This document shows, piece after piece, positions 41,844 to 48,608 of a stretch of 64,000 nucleotides of DNA (position 1 is its first letter; each line of letters begins with the position of its first letter). The stretch covers positions 1-64,000 of the forward strand of contig JAFARE010000004.1 in assembly GCA_019245575.1 (NCBI GenBank). Direction: 5' to 3'. Source of the DNA: Candidatus Dormiibacterota bacterium (GTDB taxonomy: Bacteria; Chloroflexota; Dormibacteria; Aeolococcales; Aeolococcaceae). Position numbers and translations under genes: made by a program. The notes under the pieces were generated by a model. It was not told where the DNA came from. It worked only from the letters and a program-made list of their open reading frames with translations, and did no database searches.

Positions 41844-42890
41844 ATGGCGGGTCCTCGCGCAGCCGCACGCCGGCCCACCGCGCCGAAGGCCCGCCGATTG
41901 CCCGCGTGGGCGAGCAGCGTGCCCGGGCCGTCGGACCCGCTGCCCGACGAGATCGAGCAGTACCTCGACTGGCTGCGCGTCCAGCGCAACCGTCCCGCGA
42001 CGACAGCACGCGCGTACCGGCAGGATCTGGCCAAGTTTGTCGCATACATGCGGACGCGACCGCTCGGCGACAGCTTCTGCGCCGGCGTCGACCGCGCGGT
42101 GCTGCGCCGCTACCAGATCGAGCTGGCCGAGGTGCTGCCCAACCCGCGCAGCCGCGCCCGCGCGCTGGTGGCGCTGCGGCGGTTCCTCGCCTACGCCTAC
42201 GACGAGGGCTGGATCGCGCCGGAGCTGAGCCGCCAGGTGACCGTGCCGCGCTACGTCGTCGGCGATCCACATCCGGTGCCCACGCCCGACGTTCCCCGCC
42301 TGCTCGCCGCCCTTCCCCGCGCCGACCTTCGCGACGTGCGCGACCGCGCGCTCGTCCACTTGCTCATCACCACCGGGTGCCGCATCTCGGAAGCGTGCGC
42401 GCTGAATCGCGGCGACGTTCGCCCCGAGGGCTTTCGCGTTCTGGGCAAGGGTGGCAAGCACCGCACCGTGTACTGCACCGAGGAGGCATACGCGGCTGTC
42501 GAGGACTACCTGCGGATGCGCGGGCCCGACGACAGCGACGCGCTGTTCATCAGCGTCGCCCGGGCGGATCTGCCCCACGGCCGCGCCCACGCCGCCAACC
42601 GGCTGACGCCCGACGGGGCGCGCCGCGCCCTGGCGGCCCTGCGCCGCCGGCTGGGTGGCGACAGCACCGTGTTCAGCGTCATCCGCCGGCTGCGCAGCCC
42701 CCACGTCGCGCGCCACACCGCCGCGACGACGCTGCTCGAGGCCACCGACGGCGACGTGCGCTTGGTGCAGGAGGTGCTCGGCCACGCCACGCTGGAAACG
42801 CTCCGCGTGTACACGGAGATCACCGACCGGCGCAAGCGCGCGGCGTACCAGCGTCTCGGCGAGTACCTGCAGGAGGTCGGCGGCCGCTGA
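41844..42890 (+). CDS. Tyrosine recombinase, XerC/XerD-like
   Basis: A 348-residue tyrosine recombinase. The N-terminal SAM-like domain is EIEQYLDWLRVQRNRPATTA. Catalytic residues are visible in order: Arg in TTGCRISEACALNRGDV, Lys in VLGKGGKHRTVYC, HxxR in SPHVARHTAATTLL, His in LGHATLETL, and nucleophile Tyr in RVYTEITDRRKRAAY. The length is longer than classical XerC/D (about 300) because of an extra N-terminal segment and a small insert. Chromosome-dimer resolution is likely given the SOS and ftsK neighbourhood, but it could be an integrase; no attachment site was seen. The start is uncertain (41835 or 41844). Confidence 0.88.
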   Translation: MAGPRAAARRPTAPKARRLPAWASSVPGPSDPLPDEIEQYLDWLRVQRNRPATTARAYRQDLAKFVAYMRTRPLGDSFCAGVDRAVLRRYQIELAEVLPNPRSRARALVALRRFLAYAYDEGWIAPELSRQVTVPRYVVGDPHPVPTPDVPRLLAALPRADLRDVRDRALVHLLITTGCRISEACALNRGDVRPEGFRVLGKGGKHRTVYCTEEAYAAVEDYLRMRGPDDSDALFISVARADLPHGRAHAANRLTPDGARRALAALRRRLGGDSTVFSVIRRLRSPHVARHTAATTLLEATDGDVRLVQEVLGHATLETLRVYTEITDRRKRAAYQRLGEYLQEVGGR

Positions 42891-42902
42891 CGCTCCGGCG
42901 GT

Positions 42903-43367
42903 TCAGGCGTCGGCCGGCAGCGCCGGGCGCCAGACGTTGCCCAGCACGCGGACCGGTCCGACGAACGCCTCGTCCCAGCTGGCGGCGATCTCATCGGCAA
43001 CCGGCGGGAACACCTGGCGGCTGAGCAGCTCGTCGCGGGAGCACCAGGCGGCGTCGCGCAGCGCCGAATCGTGTCCCAGGACGAGCGTGCCCCCGGTGCG
43101 GCGGCCGCTGAAGAACAGATTGAGGATGTGCCGCCCGCCGGGCTCGATCGCCTCGCAGATGAGGAAGAGCCGGCCCACCTCGGCCGCGTAGCCCGTCTCC
43201 TCGGCCAACTCCCGCGCGGCCGCCTCGAGGAGGGTCTCTCCCCGCTCCACTCCACCCCCGGGCAGCAGCCAGTATCGGGCGCCCCGCTTCTCGTGCTGCA
43301 CCAGCAGCACCTGGCCGTCCTCCACGAGGCAGACGGCCACCCGGACACGGATGCCCGCGTCAGCCAT
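42903..43367 (-). CDS. Nudix hydrolase
   Basis: A 154-residue Nudix enzyme. The complete Nudix box [20 protein letters not shown] plus TGY occupies residues about 38-60, with the catalytic Glu pair. Substrates of the family are nucleoside diphosphates linked to another group; the exact one cannot be told. It starts 49 bp from the divergent LysM gene, so the SOS boxes in that gap might also affect it. It converges with the recombinase gene 12 bp away. Confidence 0.9.
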   Translation of the reverse strand: MADAGIRVRVAVCLVEDGQVLLVQHEKRGARYWLLPGGGVERGETLLEAAARELAEETGYAAEVGRLFLICEAIEPGGRHILNLFFSGRRTGGTLVLGHDSALRDAAWCSRDELLSRQVFPPVADEIAASWDEAFVGPVRVLGNVWRPALPADA

Positions 43368-43380
43368 CGCCGCCGGGGTG

Positions 43381-43410
43381 TTGACTCGAACACCCGTTCC
43401 TTGCTACGGT
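43381..43410 (+). promoter_or_regulatory. SOS-controlled promoter of the LysM gene
   Basis: The -35 TTGACT (43381-43386) and -10 TACGGT (43405-43410) are 18 bp apart, and the -10 ends 6 bp before the ATG at 43417. A LexA box CGAACACCCGTTCC occupies 43387-43400 within the spacer, where bound LexA would exclude RNA polymerase. Confidence 0.72.
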
Positions 43411-43416
43411 ACGCAC

Positions 43417-43755
43417 ATGGAACAAACGTTCGGTGCAGGGACGTTGGTCCGCGACGCGTCCGCTCCCCATCGCTGTCGCCGCTACACGCCGGCGCGGCGC
43501 CGGCCGCGCGCCTGGGTCGTGGCGATCGGTGTGGCCTTCACCGCGCTCGTGGGCTTGGGCGGAGCCGCGTACGGCGGCGCCACCAGCGGGCCGCAGCACG
43601 TGACGGTGCACAGCGGCGACACCTTGTGGGCCATCGCCGGGTCACATTACCCGGGCGACGACGTCCAGGCACGGGTGGCCCAGCTGGAGGTGGTGAACCA
43701 CCTCTCGGGTGCCGCGATCAGTCCCGGCCAGGTCCTGATCCTGCCGGCTCCCTGA
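43417..43755 (+). CDS. LysM-domain membrane protein, YneA-like SOS cell-division inhibitor candidate
   Basis: A 112-residue protein with an N-terminal cytosolic segment, one membrane helix (residues about 31-53, WVVAIGVAFTALVGLGGAAY) and a C-terminal LysM peptidoglycan-binding domain (TVHSGDTLWAIAGSHYPGDD, then NHLSGAAISPGQVLILP). This is the layout of Bacillus YneA and its actinobacterial counterparts (for example mycobacterial ChiZ/Rv2719c), which stop division during DNA damage and are encoded near lexA. Two LexA boxes flank the start, and lexA is 1.5 kb away. The promoter suggests a leaderless transcript. The role is inferred from context and architecture. Confidence 0.8.
   Translation: MEQTFGAGTLVRDASAPHRCRRYTPARRRPRAWVVAIGVAFTALVGLGGAAYGGATSGPQHVTVHSGDTLWAIAGSHYPGDDVQARVAQLEVVNHLSGAAISPGQVLILPAP
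43419..43432 (+). promoter_or_regulatory. Second LexA box, inside the LysM coding start
   Basis: GGAACAAACGTTCG contains a perfect GAAC-N4-GTTC palindrome, with its centre 32 bp (about three helical turns) from the upstream box. It covers codons 1-6, so bound LexA would also sit at the predicted transcription start. Confidence 0.65.
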
Positions 43756-44659
43756 CGCGCGGGCCTCTCGGCAGCTTCGGTTCCGCCACGGTGCGGCCTC
43801 GGGCCACGTCGAGCAACCAGCGCGGCGTGCCGGACGGCAGCGGCTGCGGCTCGATGACTTTGTGCAGGCCACCGTCGCCGCCGCCGTCATCGGTGTCGGG
43901 TGCGTTCTCCAGCGCGTGCATGAAGATGACGATGAACGCGGCGAACAGCGCCACCTTGCTCACCAGTGCGATGGAGGCGCCCGCGATCTGCTGATCGGTG
44001 AGCACGTCCAGCCCGAGCAGCCGCGGCGCCGTCGCATACACCGGGAACAGGGAGTGGTGGGCCAGCGCAACCACGAGTCCACCGAAGGTCTGGGGGATGG
44101 TGGCCAGCAGGATGTAGCCCATCTTCATCAGCGGCGTCATCGCCCGCTCGGGAGGCGAGAACGGCGTGATGATGGCCCACCAGAAGGCGATCGACGTCAG
44201 CAGCAGCGATATCTGCGCAGCTGCGTTGACCCAGTCGTTCTGCATCGCCGCGCTGTACGCACCAGTGGTGTGCCACCCGAAGAACGCCCCGTTGACGGCA
44301 ATGATGGCCACAACTGGGTGCGAAAGCACGCGGAGCAGGCGGCGCACAGCGCGCGGCGGCGAGAGATGTGGATCGCGCGGCAGCGCCAGCAAGAGAAGGG
44401 GTGGAACGGCGCCCATCAGGAGCGTGACCTGCAGGAGGTGCGCCGAGAGCAGGTAGTGCTGCGCCACGACGGCGACCGGGCTGAACCACACGGCCACCAG
44501 CAGCGTCACCGCCAGCCCCAGCGACAGCAGCCGGCGCCCTCGCACATGTCGCTCCTCCCCGCCACGGCGGATGAGCCACACCGTCCCCGCGGTGAGGGCC
44601 ACCGCGACGCCGATCAGCAACGGGTCAGCGTTGACCGACGCGGGAGGAGGCAGATCCAC
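43718..44659 (-). CDS. CtaG-like (caa3-type) cytochrome c oxidase assembly protein
   Basis: A 313-residue membrane protein with about seven helices. It resembles the Caa3_CtaG family, which delivers copper or otherwise assists assembly of heme-copper oxidases: VVAQHYLLSAHLLQVTLLMG with the conserved His pair, LALAHHSLFPVY, and DQQIAGASIALVSKV are typical. The GTG at 44659 is chosen because a TACGGT -10 lies 6 bp upstream; a TTG at 44677 is an alternative. No oxidase genes are nearby. It overlaps the convergent LysM gene by 38 bp. Confidence 0.85.
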   Translation of the reverse strand: MDLPPPASVNADPLLIGVAVALTAGTVWLIRRGGEERHVRGRRLLSLGLAVTLLVAVWFSPVAVVAQHYLLSAHLLQVTLLMGAVPPLLLLALPRDPHLSPPRAVRRLLRVLSHPVVAIIAVNGAFFGWHTTGAYSAAMQNDWVNAAAQISLLLTSIAFWWAIITPFSPPERAMTPLMKMGYILLATIPQTFGGLVVALAHHSLFPVYATAPRLLGLDVLTDQQIAGASIALVSKVALFAAFIVIFMHALENAPDTDDGGGDGGLHKVIEPQPLPSGTPRWLLDVARGRTVAEPKLPRGPRVREPAGSGPGRD

Positions 44660-44665
44660 GGGGAC

Positions 44666-44671
44666 ACCGTA
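44666..44671 (-). promoter_or_regulatory. -10 element TACGGT of the CtaG-like gene
   Basis: On the minus strand TACGGT ends 6 bp before the GTG at 44659. The same hexamer and spacing occur at the LysM gene. Confidence 0.45.
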
Positions 44672-44747
44672 GCGCAACTGTTCCGGGCAACTTCCACGAG
44701 AATTGGCAGAACCCCGTCGCGACGCGGTACAACTGCAAACGGTGCAG

Positions 44748-45233
44748 ATGTTCCGTTGGAGCCGGCGGCCGGCGCGTTCCTACCAGTTCACCCTGCGCAC
44801 CGCCCGGCCGGCCACCGAGGTCCTCGAGGAGTTCGCTGAGCGGCGCCTTCCCGGCATCGCGGTGGCGGAGCGCGGCGAGAACTACCTCATCCTCCGGCCC
44901 CAGAAGCGCATCCGCTACGGCGGCGACATCGCCGCGCTGCTGGCCATCGTGATCGTGCTGGCGGTGCTCATCCTCACCGCCGTGACCCCGGTGTTCATCG
45001 CCCTGCTGCCCGCGGCCATCATCCCGGCGTTGCCGATGCTGCTGGACCAGCGACCGGACCTGGCGATCAGCGCGATACGGGACGACACGGGCGGCTCCCG
45101 GGTGACAGTGCACGGCCTGGCGTCGCCCGAGTTGGCGGCTGCGCTCGACGCCTATCTGGGCTCCCTCCCCCGCTACCTGCCGCCGGTGGCCGTGTCCAGC
45201 CCGGCGCCGGCCGTCAGCCGAGCAGCCGGATGA
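44748..45233 (+). CDS. Hypothetical membrane protein
   Basis: A 161-residue protein with a small N-terminal alpha/beta segment (YQFTLRTARPATEVLEEFAE, then YLILRPQKRIRYGGD). Two closely spaced membrane helices follow at about residues 60-100 (LAIVIVLAVLILTAVTPVFI and LLPAAIIPALPMLL). The C-terminal domain (SRVTVHGLASPELAAALDAY) is soluble. Not recognised. The ATG at 44748 is used; a TTG at 44703 is possible. It overlaps convergent lexA by 20 bp. Confidence 0.55.
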   Translation: MFRWSRRPARSYQFTLRTARPATEVLEEFAERRLPGIAVAERGENYLILRPQKRIRYGGDIAALLAIVIVLAVLILTAVTPVFIALLPAAIIPALPMLLDQRPDLAISAIRDDTGGSRVTVHGLASPELAAALDAYLGSLPRYLPPVAVSSPAPAVSRAAG

Positions 45234-45861
45234 CCGCCGTGACGACGCCTTCCAGGCTCACGTCGCGCGCATAGATCGGATCGAGCGAGGGGTTCTCGGG
45301 CTGGAGGCGGACCCGGTCGGACTCGCGGAAGAACCGCTTGACCGTGACCTCGCTCTCCCCTGTGTTGCCGTTCTCCACCCGGGCCACGACGATCGTGCCG
45401 TTGGGCGGGGCGTCGCGCCGGGGCCGCACGACGACGATGTCGCCGTCGTTGATGCCGGCGCCGATCATGCTGTCGCCGTGGACGGTGAGCGCGTAGGAGT
45501 CGCCACTGCCGCCGATCTCGGGGCCGACCGTGAGCGTGTTCTCGATGTTCTCCGCGGCGAGGATCGGCGTGCCCGCCGCCACGCGGCCGACCAGCGGCAG
45601 CTGGATGATGTTGCCGAGACGCTGCGGCGCCGCCCCAGCGGCTTCGCTGTCGACGATCTCGACCGTGCGGGACTTGGAGGGGTCGCGCTTGATGAACCCG
45701 CGGGTCTCCAGCGTGTTGAGGTGGTTCTGCACCGTGGACGACGAGCTCAGCCCGACTGCCTGCCCGATCTCGCGGACCGTGGGCGGGTACGCGTGCGTCT
45801 GCGAATGGTCGCGCAGGAAGTCCAGGATCTGACGCTGCCGTGCATTGAGATGGTTCGGCAT
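45214..45861 (-). CDS. lexA: LexA repressor
   Basis: A 215-residue SOS repressor. The N-terminal winged helix spans residues 1-65 (NARQRQILDFLRDHSQTHAY and LSSSSTVQNHLNTLE). The self-cleavage site Ala96-Gly97 is in VGRVAAGTP. Catalytic Ser131 is in HGDSMIG, and the Lys is in EVTVKRFF near residue 175; a short insertion lies between them. A GGAGG ribosome-binding site precedes the ATG at 45861. An SOS box overlaps its promoter, indicating autorepression. Predicted targets in the window are itself, the LysM gene and possibly recA. Confidence 0.97.
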   Translation of the reverse strand: MPNHLNARQRQILDFLRDHSQTHAYPPTVREIGQAVGLSSSSTVQNHLNTLETRGFIKRDPSKSRTVEIVDSEAAGAAPQRLGNIIQLPLVGRVAAGTPILAAENIENTLTVGPEIGGSGDSYALTVHGDSMIGAGINDGDIVVVRPRRDAPPNGTIVVARVENGNTGESEVTVKRFFRESDRVRLQPENPSLDPIYARDVSLEGVVTAVIRLLG

Positions 45862-45897
45862 TTGAATCGGTTTCCTCCGACCGAGTGGGTGAGCCGG

Positions 45898-45937
45898 ACT
45901 GTAACACGGGTCCGCGCAAAACGCAAACGTATGTTCT
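45898..45937 (-). promoter_or_regulatory. lexA promoter with LexA box
   Basis: On the minus strand the -35 TTGCGT (45926-45921) and -10 TACAGT (45903-45898) are 17 bp apart. The box AGAACATACGTTTG (45937-45924) overlaps the -35. It matches the Bacillus/actinobacterial CGAAC-N4-GTTCG consensus with one change in each half. Confidence 0.65.
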
Positions 45938-45969
45938 GGCGGAGGCGATTGCAGTCGGCGGCTCCAGTG

Positions 45970-46905
45970 TCAGCGCACGGCGACAGCGGCGATGACCTCG
46001 GCCGCTTCGTCGGCCAGCGCCCCCGCATGGCTGCTGTCTGCCTCGAGCCAGCGGATGCGCTGGTCACGCCGGAACCAGGTGCGCTGCGCCTTCGCGTACC
46101 GCCGCGTGCGCTGCACCGTCCGGGCCACCGCCTCCTCGGCATCGACCTCGCCGGCGCGCAGGGCCAGCCCTTCCGCATAGCCGATCCCGCTGCCTGCGAT
46201 CGCCTCCGATGACACGCCGGCAGCCAGCAGACCATCGATCTCCCTGAGCAGCGACCCATCTCGAAAGATGCGGCTGACGCGCTCCTCGATCCAGCGACGG
46301 TGGGTCGCCGGGACGGTGTCGAGGCCGATGAGCACCCAGCCGCCGGTGGCAGGCTGAGACCGTGCGTCGCGCAGCGGCCCCGGCCGGGCGTCCAGGATCT
46401 CGAGGGCGCGGATCACCCGTCGCGGGTTGCGCAGGTCGATGGTCGCGGCCGCGTCCGGGTCGCGCCGGGTGAGCTCGGCCGCCAGCGCCCGCACGCCCTG
46501 AGGGCTCGCTGCCGCGGCGGTGCGCGCCGAGCGCGCGGCCGGGTCCGGCGGTGCGCCGCCGAAGTCCAGGCCGTCGACAAGCGCGCGGACGTACAGCCCG
46601 CTCCCGCCCACGACGATCGGCAGCGCGCCGCGCCGGTCCACCTCCACCAGGGCAGCCCGCGCCGCCGTGGCGTACTGCGCCACCGTGTACTCGGCGCCGG
46701 GAGGCGCCAGGTCGAGCAGGTGGCAGCGCACGCCCTGCAGTTCCTCTGGCGTCGGCCGGAAGGTGGCCACGGCCGTGCCGCTGCGCAGCTGCCGCGAATC
46801 GGCGTTGAGCAGCTCCGCCGGCTGGCGGCGCAGCGCGAGCCCGACGGCCAGGCGGGTCTTGCCGGTGCAGGTGGGGCCGACGACCGCGACGCGAGGGCGG
46901 CTCAC
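45970..46905 (-). CDS. miaA: tRNA dimethylallyltransferase
   Basis: A 311-residue enzyme that adds the dimethylallyl group to N6 of A37 in tRNAs reading UNN codons. The P-loop VAVVGPTCTGKTRLA is at the N-terminus, with Cys-Thr in place of the more usual Ala-Ser. LNADSRQL, VVGGSGLYVRALVDG, RNPRRVIRALEIL and TRRYAKAQRTWFRRD are family motifs for tRNA and substrate binding. The GTG start overlaps the mutL stop. Its product is further modified by MiaB, encoded three genes upstream in the same run. Confidence 0.95.
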   Translation of the reverse strand: MSRPRVAVVGPTCTGKTRLAVGLALRRQPAELLNADSRQLRSGTAVATFRPTPEELQGVRCHLLDLAPPGAEYTVAQYATAARAALVEVDRRGALPIVVGGSGLYVRALVDGLDFGGAPPDPAARSARTAAAASPQGVRALAAELTRRDPDAAATIDLRNPRRVIRALEILDARPGPLRDARSQPATGGWVLIGLDTVPATHRRWIEERVSRIFRDGSLLREIDGLLAAGVSSEAIAGSGIGYAEGLALRAGEVDAEEAVARTVQRTRRYAKAQRTWFRRDQRIRWLEADSSHAGALADEAAEVIAAVAVR

Positions 46906-48608
46906 ATCGGAGGGCGGCGGAAGGCGTGACGAAGGGTTTCGTTGGACAGCACGAGCACCGTCGGCCGGCCGTGGGGGCACGTCATCCCGCCCGGCGTGGC
47001 CACCAGCCGGTCGAGCAAGGCCTGCTGTGCGGCGGCGTCGAGCCGGTCGCCGAAGCGGACGGCGCTGTGGCATGCGACCAGCGCGGCCAAGCGATGCTGC
47101 CGTTCCTGTCTCGACACGCCGCCTTCGTGCAGCGCGTCGAGCAGATCGGAGACGAGACGCCCCGCGTTCGCGCCGGCGCTCATCGCCGGCACGGCGGTGC
47201 AGCGCACCGTGGCCGGGCCGAACTCCTCGACGAGGAATCCCAAACGCTCGACGTCAGCATGGTGGTCGGCCAGCGCCTGGAGCTGCGCCGCATCGCACTC
47301 GACCACCGCGGGAATCAGCAGCAGCTGCGCCTGCGGATTCACATCCCACGCCTGCAGCAGCTCCGTGTACAGCACCTTCTCGTGCGCAGCGTGTGGATCG
47401 ACCAGGACGATCGCGCTATCGCTCGCTGCCGCGATCCAATCGCCCTCACGCTGCCCAAGTGCGCGCAGCGGCGCGAGGCCGGCCAGCGTGGCGGCTGCCT
47501 CGCCGTCCACCCGGGCACGCGCGAGGTCGTCAGTGCTGTCCTCCAGCGTCAGACTCGCTGGCGTGAACCCAGCCGCCGGCGGCGCCCACGTCGCTGCCGG
47601 CGGCGTCGCGACCGGACCCCCGCGCAGCGCCTCCCAGCACGCACGCTGCACCGCGCTGAACACCGCGCGCTCGTCGCTGAAGCGCACCTCACGCTTGGCG
47701 GGATGCACGTTGACGTCAACTTTGGCAGGATCAAGCGAAACGACCACGACGCCGTAGGGATGCCGGCCGGACGGGAGCAGACCGCGGTACGCCTCCTCCA
47801 CGGCCACGTGCAACGACCGGCTGTGGACACGGCGGCCGTTGACCACGATCACCAGCCCGGAGCGCGTGGCCCGGTGCGCGTGCGGTGCGCTCACAGCCCC
47901 GGAGACGGCGAGGTGTGCGTCGGAGCCCGCGACGTCGATCAGGTCGGTGTCGGCGCGATCGCCGTACACCGCGCGCATCGCGTCGCGCAGCGTGCCACCT
48001 GGTGCGGCGAGGCTGCGGCGGCCGTCGTTGCGCACAGTGATGCGCAGCTGCGGATTGGCCAGCGCCGTCTCGGCCGCGATCCGCACGCTCGCTGCCGCCT
48101 CGGCTGAAGCCGACCTGAGGAAACGCAGACGCGCAGGCGTGCCCGCGAAGAGGTCGCAGACCTCGATGGTGGTGCCGCCGTCGTGCGCCGCGCGGCCCGT
48201 CTCGAGCACCTCGCCCGCGCGCACCCGCAGCGTCACGGCGCGGTCCGACGCCTCATGGCGCGAGGTCACGCGAACATCCGCCACCGCGGCGATGCTCGCC
48301 AGTGCCTCGCCGCGAAAGCCCAGTGTGCGGATCCCCTCCAGGTCGTGCACGTCGGCGATCTTCGAGGTGGCGTGCCGTGTGACCGCCAGCGTCAGATCCT
48401 CCTCCGGGATGCCGCATCCGTCATCGACGACGCCGATGCGCACGAGCCCGCCTCCCTCGATGTCGACGTCGACGCGATGTGCCCCGGCGTCAACGGCGTT
48501 CTCCAGCAGCTCCTTCACCACCGACGCCGGCCGTTCGACCACCTCGCCCGCCGCGATGGCATCGGCCACCAACGGCGGCAGCAGCCGGATGCGCGCGGCG
48601 GCGATCAC
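46902..48608 (-). CDS. mutL: DNA mismatch repair protein MutL
   Basis: A 568-residue GHKL ATPase that links MutS recognition to excision. The N-terminal ATPase motifs are AGEVVERPASVVKELLENAV, VDDGCGIPEEDL and GIRTLGFRGEALASI. The C-terminal domain has the endonuclease-type ACHSAVRFGD and CPHGRP motifs. The metal-binding DQHA(x)2E(x)4E is altered: it reads DPHAAHEKVLYTE, with Pro for Gln and the final Glu displaced by one. Nicking activity is therefore uncertain. The GTG start overlaps the mutS stop, and its own stop overlaps miaA. Confidence 0.95.
   Translation of the reverse strand: MIAAARIRLLPPLVADAIAAGEVVERPASVVKELLENAVDAGAHRVDVDIEGGGLVRIGVVDDGCGIPEEDLTLAVTRHATSKIADVHDLEGIRTLGFRGEALASIAAVADVRVTSRHEASDRAVTLRVRAGEVLETGRAAHDGGTTIEVCDLFAGTPARLRFLRSASAEAAASVRIAAETALANPQLRITVRNDGRRSLAAPGGTLRDAMRAVYGDRADTDLIDVAGSDAHLAVSGAVSAPHAHRATRSGLVIVVNGRRVHSRSLHVAVEEAYRGLLPSGRHPYGVVVVSLDPAKVDVNVHPAKREVRFSDERAVFSAVQRACWEALRGGPVATPPAATWAPPAAGFTPASLTLEDSTDDLARARVDGEAAATLAGLAPLRALGQREGDWIAAASDSAIVLVDPHAAHEKVLYTELLQAWDVNPQAQLLLIPAVVECDAAQLQALADHHADVERLGFLVEEFGPATVRCTAVPAMSAGANAGRLVSDLLDALHEGGVSRQERQHRLAALVACHSAVRFGDRLDAAAQQALLDRLVATPGGMTCPHGRPTVLVLSNETLRHAFRRPPM

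Noticed and set aside
41844-42890. The tyrosine recombinase as part of a mobile element or prophage
   Set aside because: No tRNA, attachment repeat, excisionase or phage gene was seen nearby, and the protein reads as XerC/D-like. An integrase remains possible but is unsupported.
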